Source: Nocardioides marinisabuli (GTDB lineage Bacteria; Actinomycetota; Actinomycetes; Propionibacteriales; Nocardioidaceae). From it: DNA of 64,000 bases. A model generated the notes under the pieces. It was not told the DNA's origin. It saw only the letters and a program-made list of their open reading frames with translations, and searched no databases. Positions 47,487 through 56,475 of this stretch are shown here, in pieces (the stretch's first letter is position 1; each line of letters begins with the position of its first letter). The position numbers were made by a program, and so were the translations under genes. The DNA lies in NCBI RefSeq assembly GCF_013466785.1, contig NZ_CP059163.1:1550001-1614000 (forward strand), given 5' to 3'.

Positions 47487-49934
47487 GTGGCACTGAAAAA
47501 GTCCGACCTCTACTCCTCGCTGTGGAGCAGCGCTGACGAGTTGCGCGGCAGCATGGACGCCAGCCAGTACAAGGACTATGTCCTGACGCTGCTGTTCGTG
47601 AAGTACGTGTCGGACAAAGCTAAAGCCGACCCATACCCGCTCATCGAGGTGCCCGAGGGCGGCTCATTCGACTACTTGGTCACGCTCAAGGGCAAGGCTG
47701 ATGTCGGCGAGAAGGTCAACGTCGCGATCCGCAAGCTCGCCGAGGCGAACGACCTCCAAGGCGTCATCAACAACGCCGACTTCGACGACCCGACCAAGCT
47801 GGGCTCCGGCAAGGAACTCCAGGACAAGGTGTCGAACCTGATCGGGATCTTTCAGGACATGGACTTCTCAGGGTCGAAGGCCGAGGGAGACGATCTCCTG
47901 GGTGATGCCTACGAGTACCTGATGCGGCACTTCGCAACCCAGTCCGGAAAGAGCAAGGGTCAGTTCTACACACCGGCCGAGGTCTCCCGTGTCATGGCCC
48001 AGCTGCTGCAGATCCCGGCTGGAACCCCGAAGGCCACGACCGTCTATGACCCAACCTGCGGCTCCGGTTCGCTTCTCATCAAGGTGGCCGACGCGGCTCC
48101 GAACGGCCTGACGATCTACGGCCAGGAGAACGACAACGCCACCTGGGCGCTCGCCCGCATGAACATGATTCTGCACGGCAATGAGACCCACGAGATCGTA
48201 CAGGGCAACACTCTCTCGGACCCGAAGTTCCGAACGGGCGACAAGCTCGCAACATTCGACTACCTGGTCGCCAACCCGCCATTCTCCGTGAAGACATGGA
48301 AGAACGGCCTCGACGAGGACTACGACCGCTTCGACGGCTTCGGCTGGCCCCCGGAGAAGAACGGCGACTACGCGTTCCTACTGCACATGGTGAAGTCGCT
48401 CAAGTCGACCGGTAAGGGCGTCGTCGTCCTGCCCCATGGCGTCCTCTTCCGTGGTAACGCCGAAGCGACAATCCGCACCGAGCTCATCAAGCGCGGCTAC
48501 ATCAGGGCGATCATCGGCCTGCCCGCGAACCTGTTCTACGGCACAGGCATCCCCGCTTGCCTCATCGTCCTCGATAAGAACGATGCCCAGGCACGCACCG
48601 GCATCTTCATGATCGACGCAAGCAAAGGCTTCGAGAAGGACGGCCCCAAGAACCGCCTTCGACCACGCGATATGCACAAGATCGTCGACGCCTTCGTCAA
48701 CCAGAAGGAGATCGACCGTTACTCCCGCATGGTGCCGCTGAGCGAGATCTGCGACAAGAAGAACGACTACAACCTCAACATCCCGCGCTACATCGACAGT
48801 TCCGAGCCCGAGGACATCCAGGACCTCCACGCCCATCTGCGAGGCGGAATCCCGAACCGCGACCTCGACGCGCTGCAGCCGTACTGGGACGCGTTCCCCA
48901 GCCTCCGCAGCCAGCTGTTCAAACCGCTTCGCGAGGGCTACTCCGAGCTGACCGTCGACAAGGCTGACATCCAAGTCACGATCACTGGCTCCTCGGAGTA
49001 CGTCGCCTTCGCGGAGGGCACGTTGGCAAGGGTCGACGCCTGGTGGGCGGACAAGCGCAAGCTTCTCGTCGACATCACTGACACGACGCGACCGAACGAC
49101 CTCATCCATGACGTATCCGAGGCTCTTCTCGAAGACTTCCGTCCGAGGCCTCTGATCGACGAGTACGGCGTCTACGAGCAGCTGATGAGCTACTGGAACG
49201 CCTCGATGCACGACGACGTCGCCCTCATGGTCAGCGAAGGATGGGACCGCGCAGCCAAGCCGCGTCTTGCCCGGACTTGGAAGGACAAGAACAACAAGAC
49301 CAAGTTCGAGGAGGCCCACATCGTGACGGGTGCACGTGCCGCCGCGAAACGTTGGGTCATGGACCTGATCCCGCCGGAGTACGTGATCGCGCGATTCTTC
49401 CCGACGGAGAAGGCGGAACTCGATCAACTAGTCGCCAATCATGAGGCTGCGACGCAGGCCCTTAATGAGTACACGGAGGAGCACGCCGTCGAGGAAGGTC
49501 TGCTCTGGGAGGCCGTCGAGGACGACAAGATCAGCAAGGCGCTTGCGGCTGTGCGGCTGCGCGTCGCGAAGCGCGAGGGTGCGGAGGCAGACGAGCTGGA
49601 GGCACTCCAGCAAGTGATCAAGCTCTACGACGCGGAGGCCGCAGCCAAGAGGGCAGTCAAGGACGCGACGGCGAAGCTTGAGGGCAAGGCCCTGGCGCAA
49701 TACGCGAAGCTGTCCGTCGAGGACGTCCAGGCCCTCGTGATCGACGACAAATGGGGCGGAACGATCCGGAGCCGGATCGGGACCGAAGTGACTGCCCTGG
49801 GCCAGGTGCTGGTTGCTCGCCTTTGGATGCTTGGGGAACGCTACGAACGAACCCTGCTCGAACTCGACGCCGAGGTCGAAGCGGCTAGAGCCAAGGTCGC
49901 AGAGCATCTCGGTGCTATGGGGGTGCTGGAATGA
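47487..49934 (+). CDS. hsdM: Type I restriction-modification methyltransferase subunit HsdM
   Basis: An 815-residue N6-adenine methylase. The N-terminal helical HsdM_N domain (LYSSLWSSADELRGSMD...) precedes the catalytic domain with motif I DPTCGSGS (from D188) and motif IV NPPF (263-266). The C-terminal ~250 residues are a coiled-coil-rich extension longer than in E. coli HsdM (529 aa). The GTG at 47487 has AGGAAGG upstream; an in-frame ATG at 47460 is possible. It overlaps hsdS by 4 bp. Third-position GC is lower than in core genes. Confidence 0.95.
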   Translation: MALKKSDLYSSLWSSADELRGSMDASQYKDYVLTLLFVKYVSDKAKADPYPLIEVPEGGSFDYLVTLKGKADVGEKVNVAIRKLAEANDLQGVINNADFDDPTKLGSGKELQDKVSNLIGIFQDMDFSGSKAEGDDLLGDAYEYLMRHFATQSGKSKGQFYTPAEVSRVMAQLLQIPAGTPKATTVYDPTCGSGSLLIKVADAAPNGLTIYGQENDNATWALARMNMILHGNETHEIVQGNTLSDPKFRTGDKLATFDYLVANPPFSVKTWKNGLDEDYDRFDGFGWPPEKNGDYAFLLHMVKSLKSTGKGVVVLPHGVLFRGNAEATIRTELIKRGYIRAIIGLPANLFYGTGIPACLIVLDKNDAQARTGIFMIDASKGFEKDGPKNRLRPRDMHKIVDAFVNQKEIDRYSRMVPLSEICDKKNDYNLNIPRYIDSSEPEDIQDLHAHLRGGIPNRDLDALQPYWDAFPSLRSQLFKPLREGYSELTVDKADIQVTITGSSEYVAFAEGTLARVDAWWADKRKLLVDITDTTRPNDLIHDVSEALLEDFRPRPLIDEYGVYEQLMSYWNASMHDDVALMVSEGWDRAAKPRLARTWKDKNNKTKFEEAHIVTGARAAAKRWVMDLIPPEYVIARFFPTEKAELDQLVANHEAATQALNEYTEEHAVEEGLLWEAVEDDKISKALAAVRLRVAKREGAEADELEALQQVIKLYDAEAAAKRAVKDATAKLEGKALAQYAKLSVEDVQALVIDDKWGGTIRSRIGTEVTALGQVLVARLWMLGERYERTLLELDAEVEAARAKVAEHLGAMGVLE

Positions 49935-51166
49935 CGAGTGTTGTCACCGAACTCGGGCAGATCACGACTTGGCTTTCGGGCGGGACGCCGTCCCGCGCGA
50001 ACGAGAGTTATTGGGCTGGGGACATTCCGTGGATCTCCGCGTTCACGCTGAAGCAGACTCGGCTCAGTGACTCGGATCAGCATCTGACGAGCGCGGCGGT
50101 TACCGCGGGGAGCAAACTCGCGCCGCAAGGCGCAATCCTCGTTCTCGTGCGTGGCATGGCACTGCACCGGGAGGTGCGGGTCGGCATCGCGACCCGGCCG
50201 CTTGCGTTCAACCAAGATGTGAAGGCGCTCATCCCCGGACCTGGTGTAGATCCAGAATTCCTCGTCTACTCGCTTCAAGCCCGGGTGGCTCTGATTCGCG
50301 GCTTGGTGAGCTCCGCGGGGAGCGGAACTGGCGTCCTCGACACCTCTCGCCTCAAGCGCCTCCCGCTTTGGCTTCCGTCCAAGGGAGAGCAAGTCCAGAT
50401 CCGAGAGATGATCGCTGGCGCGGACGAGCAGTGTGACGCGCTCGCCGGGCTCATTGCGAAGAAGCGTGAGATCAGGCTGGGGATGCTTCAAGCACTGCTG
50501 ACCGGTCACGTCAGGCTTCCCGGATTTGACGATGAGTGGCGAGAGATCGTGCTTGGCGACCACGTTTCGTATCTGAGGACGGTTCCGCTCTCGCGTGAGC
50601 AGCTCGACGAGTCGTCTCCGCTGCGGTGCCTCCATTACGGCGACATCCACACAAGAGCGAGCGTCCGCCTCGACGCGGCGACCGAGGCGATGCCGCGGGC
50701 TCAGGCCGTGCTTGCGGGCCAGGCTGGCAGGCTGGCTCCTGGTGATGTTGTCTTTGCTGACGCGTCCGAGGACCCAGCAGGCGTTGGCAAGTCTGTGGAG
50801 ATCACGAACGTTCCAGCTGGGGGCGTTGTCCCCGGCCTTCACACCATTGCGGCGCGATTCGACCGCGCAGTTCTGGCCGACGGCTACAAGGCGTATCTAC
50901 AGTTCATCCCGAATTTTCGTGAGTCCTTGCTGCGTCTCGCCGCGGGTACCAAGGTGCTTGCGACAACCCGCAACTACATCTCGAGTGTGCGACTTGTTGT
51001 TCCGGGTGTCGAAGAGCAGTCGGCAATCGCGCGTGTCCTTCTCGACGCCGATGCCGAGATCGACGCGTTGGAGCGTCGCCTCGAGTCGGCCCGAGCGATC
51101 AAGACCGGCATGATGCAAGAGCTGCTCACTGGTCGTACCCGTGTTCCCATGGAGGTCGACCTATGA
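49931..51166 (+). CDS. hsdS: Type I restriction-modification specificity subunit HsdS
   Basis: A 411-residue protein with two target-recognition domains, each followed by a conserved helix. The first half starts LGQITTWLSGGTPSR and has GDIPWIS; the second starts LGDHVSYL. Both halves end with the same type of segment (IREMIAGADEQCDALAGLI...LLTGHVRLP and IARVLLDADAEIDALERRL...LLTGRTRVP). It gives the HsdMS/HsdRMS complex a bipartite DNA target, which cannot be predicted here. ATGA overlaps on both sides. Confidence 0.94.
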   Translation: MTSVVTELGQITTWLSGGTPSRANESYWAGDIPWISAFTLKQTRLSDSDQHLTSAAVTAGSKLAPQGAILVLVRGMALHREVRVGIATRPLAFNQDVKALIPGPGVDPEFLVYSLQARVALIRGLVSSAGSGTGVLDTSRLKRLPLWLPSKGEQVQIREMIAGADEQCDALAGLIAKKREIRLGMLQALLTGHVRLPGFDDEWREIVLGDHVSYLRTVPLSREQLDESSPLRCLHYGDIHTRASVRLDAATEAMPRAQAVLAGQAGRLAPGDVVFADASEDPAGVGKSVEITNVPAGGVVPGLHTIAARFDRAVLADGYKAYLQFIPNFRESLLRLAAGTKVLATTRNYISSVRLVVPGVEEQSAIARVLLDADAEIDALERRLESARAIKTGMMQELLTGRTRVPMEVDL

Positions 51167-54100
51167 GCAACGTCGGCCAGAAGGAACGTGAGACTCAGAA
51201 CCGGGTCGTTGCGCACTTCCGGGATCGCTTGAGGTACGAGTACGGCGGCAACCTGGAGGACCGGGACAACCCCAATGTCGACGAGCTGCAGCTCCGTCAG
51301 AACCTGCTGGCTCGCAAGGTTGACCAGGAACTCGTCACGCGTGCGATACAACAGCTCCTGACCGCTGCCTCCCTCGGATCTGGTCAGTCGCTCTACGACG
51401 CCAATCGCAAGGTGTACGACCTGCTGCGCTACGGCGTAAAGGTCAAGAAAGACGTCGGCGAGAACTTCGAGACGGTGTGGCTCATCGACTGGGACAACCC
51501 GGCCGCGAACGACTTCGTGGTCGCCGAGGAGGTCACGGTCAAGGGCGAGCACACCAAGCGGCCAGACATCGTGCTCTACGTCAACGGCATCGCGATGGGA
51601 GTCATTGAGCTCAAGCGCTCCTACGTCAGCGCGAGCGAGGGCATCCGCCAGAACATCGGCAACCAGAAGCAGACCTTCGTGCGGCCGTTCTTCACCACGG
51701 TGCAGCTTCTTTTCGCCGGCAACGACGTCGAGGGCCTGCGCTACGCCGTTATCGACACTCCGGAGAAGTACTGGCTTGAGTGGAAGGAGGCTAAGACCAG
51801 TCAGCTGGGCGCCGATGTCGCGAACCCGCTGGACCGGGCCATTACCCAGATGTGCTCCAAGGGGCGCTTCCTCGAGCTCATTCACGACTTCATCGTGTTC
51901 GACGCGGGCACCAAGAAGACCGCGCGCCACAACCAGTTCTTCGGGGTGAAGGCGGCTCAGGCCCGCATCCGCTCCCGCGAGGGCGGCATCATCTGGCACA
52001 CCCAGGGCTCGGGAAAGAGCCTAACCATGGTCTGGCTCGCCAAGTGGATCCAGGAGAACCAGACCGACGCCCGCGTCCTGATCATCACCGACCGAACTGA
52101 GCTCGACGAGCAGATCGAGAAGGTCTTCGGCGGGGTCAACGAGAAGATCACGCGGTCGCGCTCCGGTGCGGACATGGTCACGCTCCTCAACCAGAGCCAC
52201 CCGTGGCTCATGTGCTCGCTCGTGCACAAGTTCCGTGGTTCCGATGACGAGTCCTCGCGCGACGAGGACGCGGCGGACTTCATCAAGGAACTCAGCGGCA
52301 CTATCCCCGCGGACTTCAAGGCCAAGGGTGACATCTTCGTGTTCGTCGACGAGGCGCACCGCACCCAGGCGGGCAAGATGCACCGCGCAATGAAACAGCT
52401 GCTGCCGGAGGCGATGTTCATCGGCTTCACTGGCACCCCGCTGCTCAAGGCCGACAAGGTGACGAGCATCGAGACATTCGGGTCGTTCATCCACACGTAC
52501 AAGTTCGACGAGGCCGTTGGCGACGGCGTGGTGCTCGACCTGCGCTACGAAGCGCGGAAGGTCGACCAGGAACTCAAGGGTGCCGCCCAGGTGGACAAGT
52601 GGTTCGACCTCAAGACCCAGGGCCTGACCGACCTCTCGAAGGCTCGCCTGAAGAAGCGCTGGGGCACGATGCAGAAGGTCACTTCGGCCAAGTCCCGCGC
52701 AGAGATGATCGTCCAGGACGTCCTCATGGACTTCGCGCGCGAACCCCGGCTGATCTCCGGACGTGGCAACGCCATGCTCGTCGGCGACGACATCTACCAG
52801 GCGTGCAAGTTCTACGAGCTCTTCGCTCAGGCCGGATTCAAAGGCAAGGTTGCCATCGTCTCCAGCTACGTTCCCAACGCCACCAAGATCTCCAAAGAGG
52901 ATGCCGGCGAGGGTGACAATGAGGAACTCCGGAAGTACGACATCTATCGCCAGATGCTGAGTGACTACTTCAACGAGCCTGCCGACAAGGCGGTGCTGCG
53001 CATCGAGGAGTTTGAGAAGGAGGTCAAGCGCCGCTTCATCGAGGAGCCGGGACAGATGAGGCTGCTCATTGTCGTCGACAAGCTTCTGACCGGCTTCGAC
53101 GCACCGAGCGCCTCCTACCTCTACATCGACAAGAAGATGCGCGACCACGGTCTCTTCCAGGCCATCTGCCGCGTCAACCGCCTCGATGGTGACGACAAGA
53201 CCTACGGCTACGTCATCGATTACCGCGATCTCTTCAAGTCCCTCGACAAGGCCATCACCGACTACACCTCCGAGGCTCTCGACGGCTACGCCAAGGACGA
53301 CATCGAAGGTCTCCTTGAGGATCGCATCAAGCAGGAGCGCGAGGACCTGGACGAAGCGCTCGAAAGGGTCAAGGCGCTCTGCGAGCCGGTCGCCGCACCC
53401 AAGGGAACGGTCGAGTACCAGCACTACTTCGTGGCATCGGTGCCGGGGGACGTTGAACAGATTAAGGACAACGAGCCCAAGCGCGGCGAGCTCTACAAGT
53501 CCGTCGCGGCACTGATCCGCGCGTACGGAGCACTGGCTAACGACATGGACCGCGCTGGCTACACCGCTGCCGAAGCCAAGGCCATCAAGAACGACGTCGC
53601 GTACTTCGTCGCCGTCAAGAACGAGGTCGAGGTCGGCGCCGGCGAGAACATCGACATGAAGCAGTTCGAGGCGGGCATGCGGGCGCTCCTCGACACCTAT
53701 ATTCAGGCCGACCCCGTGGAGCAGGTCGCCACCTTCGACAAGGGTCTTGTTCAGCTCATCGTCGAGCGCGGCGCCGACGCCATCGACATGCTGCCCGAGG
53801 GGATCAAGAAGAGCCCTGAGGCGGTCGCCGAGACGATCATCAACAACGTCCGCAAGACGATCGTCGACGAACGCGCAATGAACCCGAAGTACTACGACCG
53901 CATGTCCCTGCTGCTCGACGCCATCATCGAGCAGCGACGTCAGGACGCGATCGAGTACGCGGAGTTTCTAGCCAGGCTCCTTGAGCAGGCCGAGAAGATC
54001 GGGAAGGGCGAGTCCGAAGCAGGGGTCACCCACCCAGATTGGGCCAGCACGCCGGCGCGCCGAGCGCTCGTCGATTTCGCGTGGCCACAGGGCATCGAGA

Positions 54101-54279
54101 TCGACATCGAGTACGTCCACGACATCATCCAGAGCGCCAAGGAGCACGGCTGGGCGGGGAACCCAATGAAGGAGCGCGCGCTGGCTCGTGAGCTGCGCAA
54201 GATACTGCCAGACGGCTTCGACAGCCAGAGCATGAAGGAGCTCATCGACCGACTCAAGGAGCACGATGAGTACTGCTAG
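51163..54279 (+). CDS. hsdR: Type I restriction endonuclease subunit HsdR
   Basis: A 1038-residue motor-nuclease. The N-terminal nuclease has D135 (RPDIVLYV) and E149-L-K151 (VIELKRS). The SF2 translocase has Walker A HTQGSGKS (279-286), DEAH (396-399), FTGTPL, and motif VI around FQAICRVNR. The C-terminal helical part probably docks to HsdMS. All key residues appear intact, so the system is probably active. Confidence 0.95.
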   Translation: MSNVGQKERETQNRVVAHFRDRLRYEYGGNLEDRDNPNVDELQLRQNLLARKVDQELVTRAIQQLLTAASLGSGQSLYDANRKVYDLLRYGVKVKKDVGENFETVWLIDWDNPAANDFVVAEEVTVKGEHTKRPDIVLYVNGIAMGVIELKRSYVSASEGIRQNIGNQKQTFVRPFFTTVQLLFAGNDVEGLRYAVIDTPEKYWLEWKEAKTSQLGADVANPLDRAITQMCSKGRFLELIHDFIVFDAGTKKTARHNQFFGVKAAQARIRSREGGIIWHTQGSGKSLTMVWLAKWIQENQTDARVLIITDRTELDEQIEKVFGGVNEKITRSRSGADMVTLLNQSHPWLMCSLVHKFRGSDDESSRDEDAADFIKELSGTIPADFKAKGDIFVFVDEAHRTQAGKMHRAMKQLLPEAMFIGFTGTPLLKADKVTSIETFGSFIHTYKFDEAVGDGVVLDLRYEARKVDQELKGAAQVDKWFDLKTQGLTDLSKARLKKRWGTMQKVTSAKSRAEMIVQDVLMDFAREPRLISGRGNAMLVGDDIYQACKFYELFAQAGFKGKVAIVSSYVPNATKISKEDAGEGDNEELRKYDIYRQMLSDYFNEPADKAVLRIEEFEKEVKRRFIEEPGQMRLLIVVDKLLTGFDAPSASYLYIDKKMRDHGLFQAICRVNRLDGDDKTYGYVIDYRDLFKSLDKAITDYTSEALDGYAKDDIEGLLEDRIKQEREDLDEALERVKALCEPVAAPKGTVEYQHYFVASVPGDVEQIKDNEPKRGELYKSVAALIRAYGALANDMDRAGYTAAEAKAIKNDVAYFVAVKNEVEVGAGENIDMKQFEAGMRALLDTYIQADPVEQVATFDKGLVQLIVERGADAIDMLPEGIKKSPEAVAETIINNVRKTIVDERAMNPKYYDRMSLLLDAIIEQRRQDAIEYAEFLARLLEQAEKIGKGESEAGVTHPDWASTPARRALVDFAWPQGIEIDIEYVHDIIQSAKEHGWAGNPMKERALARELRKILPDGFDSQSMKELIDRLKEHDEYC

Positions 54280-54988
54280 CGCCTACCTCACCGTCGCAGG
54301 TCTTGGCGTCGACGTCATCTACAAGGACATCAAGAACCTGCACATCTCGGTGTATCCGCCGGTGGGCCGGGTGCGAGTCGCGGCCCCGCAGCGGACTGAC
54401 GAGGACACGATCCGACTTGCCGTCGTCCAGCGGCTGCCGTGGATCAAGCGTCAGCGTGAGCAGCTACAGAAGGCGGAGCGCCAGTCGAGGCGCGAGATGC
54501 TCTCGGGTGAGACCCACTATGTGTGGGGAAAGCGGTACCAGCTCGACGTGTCCCGCGCCGGCGGCCACTACCGCGTCGAGGCCAAGGGCAAGACCCTGTG
54601 GCTGGTGACGCCGAAGGGAACTGACGCGGACGGTCGCCGCTCGGCGTTGGATCGCTGGTACCGCCGTCAACTCAAGGAGGCCGTGCCTGCCCTTCTGGAG
54701 AAGTGGCAGCCCATCGTCGACGTCGAGGTGGACAAGGTCGTCGTCCGCCGCATGAAGACGAAGTGGGGGACCTGCATCGCGCATTCCCGCACGATCTGGC
54801 TCAACCCGGAACTTGCGAAGAAGAACCCCCGGTGCCTTGAGTACATCGTCGTCCACGAGCTGGTGCACCTGCTGGAGCGCGGCCACGGCGATCGCTTCGT
54901 TGAGCTCATGAATCAGTTAATGCCCGACTGGCGGGCCCGGCGCGACGAACTCAACAGGGCTCCCTTGGCGGAGGAATCGTGGGTCTGA
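54266..54988 (+). CDS. YgjP-like M48-type metallopeptidase linked to type I R-M
   Basis: A 240-residue protein. The N-terminal part (VIYKDIKNLHISVYPPVGRV...) is the YgjP/WLM beta region. The C-terminal metal site is HELVH (197-201) with a third His at 207 (ERGHGDRF). Proteins of this family are often encoded right after hsdR; their role is unproven, perhaps proteolytic control of HsdR. The ATG has AGGAG upstream and overlaps hsdR by 14 bp. Confidence 0.88.
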   Translation: MSTASAYLTVAGLGVDVIYKDIKNLHISVYPPVGRVRVAAPQRTDEDTIRLAVVQRLPWIKRQREQLQKAERQSRREMLSGETHYVWGKRYQLDVSRAGGHYRVEAKGKTLWLVTPKGTDADGRRSALDRWYRRQLKEAVPALLEKWQPIVDVEVDKVVVRRMKTKWGTCIAHSRTIWLNPELAKKNPRCLEYIVVHELVHLLERGHGDRFVELMNQLMPDWRARRDELNRAPLAEESWV

Positions 54989-55179
54989 ACATGTTGGAGT
55001 CATGCAGCCGGCAGCGGGGGCCGGTGGCATCAGCAGGCACGATGCGGGCGACGAGGTTCCAACCTCAGCCGATGGCCACGATCGGATCAGATGATCCGGG
55101 TTCCAGAAATTGGTAGCAGAGGGCTCGTTAACGTGATACGTTCTCCGGCTCGCTTTCACCCGAAGAATGAGGAAGTCAC

Positions 55180-56472
55180 ATGCTGAATGAGCCGCAGCGC
55201 CGAGCGGATATCCGCACCACGCTGCAGGCTGCCGGGTACTCGGTCATTCAGTTCGAACCGGCTATCGGCAGCACCAATGACTTCCGCCCGGACGTGATCG
55301 CGTTCGCCGCCGACTCCCATGGAAACCTGATTCCCCGGGTTGCAATTGAAGTCAAGTCCGGTGTTGCCATGAAGCGCCCAGAATTCGTCCTCCCCGCGCT
55401 CGCGCGGAGCCGCGAACTTCTGGGGACGACGGAGCACTACGCAGTTATCGGTGACCAGTGGTACCGAGCCGACCGAGGACTCCGCTCGGTCGAACGCGTA
55501 CCGGGACCTGATCCGCTCGACGACACCGGGGTGGGAAGCGGCTTCGTTACCGACCTTTCGCTGGCAACCTCGCTGCTTCTCGATCGACTCCGAGCGGAGG
55601 CGGGTGACCGACGAGGTCGTGAATCCACCACTACCTTCCCGCCAGCCGACATCATGGCTGAGACATTGCTGCCCGGCGTCGAGACGGTTAGCGGCGACTT
55701 CGTCCCGGTCGACCACAAGGTGCTTTGGCAGGCACGACGGCAAGCGCTGGTGGAGTTCGCCAGCGGCGCGCGTTCGACCAGCGCCCATGTTTCGGACTCT
55801 CTCATTGCCCAAGCCGTCGCCCACCTGATCGGCTCACGGCTTGATGGCACCGTGCTCGATCCGTTCTGCGGTACGGGGTCCTTCCTCTGGGCGGCCTTGG
55901 ACCGCGCCGTGCAAATAGAAGGTCCGGTGGAGTTCGTGGGTGTCGAGCGCGAGCCAGATCTCGCCGAGCTCGCGGGACATATCGCTCTCTCCGCTCCCAT
56001 GCCCGCGACCGTCACCTGCGATGACGCGTTTTCAACGGAACTGCCCGAGGCCCAGGCCGTCGTCTCAGCGCCGCCCATCGGAGGGCGGATGCAGGGCGAG
56101 CGCCACTCCCTGCTGACCGGTGATCAGACTTCTGAGACGGAGCTAGCTGCGCTGGACGCTTGCATTCGCACCCTGGCCCCCGGGGGGCGAGCGGTACTGC
56201 ACCTGCCTATTGGCGTCACCTTCAAACGCGGCGTACACGAGCGCTACCGTGACTTCCTGTCGAACGAGTGCCGGGTGGCTGCTCTGATCGGCCTTCCGCC
56301 GGGCGCCCTTGAGGGCACGCAGATCAGGTCCCTTCTGCTCGTGGTTGATCGAGATCAGCCGGGCGACACGTTCGTGGCCCAGCTCGGCGCCGACTGGCGC
56401 ACACAGCTGGAGAAGGACGGCGCCGCGCTCCAGGCGGCACTGGAGCATGTCGACGACAGTTCGAGGGGGTGA
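55180..56472 (+). CDS. Methylase-like protein with N-terminal PD-(D/E)xK-type motif
   Basis: A 430-residue protein. Residues ~1-100 resemble a restriction-endonuclease fold: RPDVIAF (D38) and VAIEVKSG (E57, K59). Residues ~185-400 are an N6-DNA-methylase domain: FASGARSTSAHVSD, motif I LDPFCGTGS (D227), and a motif IV position reading SAPPI (296-300) instead of NPP[FYW]. The HsdM-like ending AALIGLPPGALEGTQIRSLLLVV is kept. So the SAM site looks intact but the base-flipping/catalytic motif is degenerate. GAGGAAG precedes ATG 55180; a TGATACG -10-like element lies at 55134-55140. It is the first gene of a three-gene cassette. Confidence 0.72.
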   Translation: MLNEPQRRADIRTTLQAAGYSVIQFEPAIGSTNDFRPDVIAFAADSHGNLIPRVAIEVKSGVAMKRPEFVLPALARSRELLGTTEHYAVIGDQWYRADRGLRSVERVPGPDPLDDTGVGSGFVTDLSLATSLLLDRLRAEAGDRRGRESTTTFPPADIMAETLLPGVETVSGDFVPVDHKVLWQARRQALVEFASGARSTSAHVSDSLIAQAVAHLIGSRLDGTVLDPFCGTGSFLWAALDRAVQIEGPVEFVGVEREPDLAELAGHIALSAPMPATVTCDDAFSTELPEAQAVVSAPPIGGRMQGERHSLLTGDQTSETELAALDACIRTLAPGGRAVLHLPIGVTFKRGVHERYRDFLSNECRVAALIGLPPGALEGTQIRSLLLVVDRDQPGDTFVAQLGADWRTQLEKDGAALQAALEHVDDSSRG

Positions 56473-56475
56473 GGC

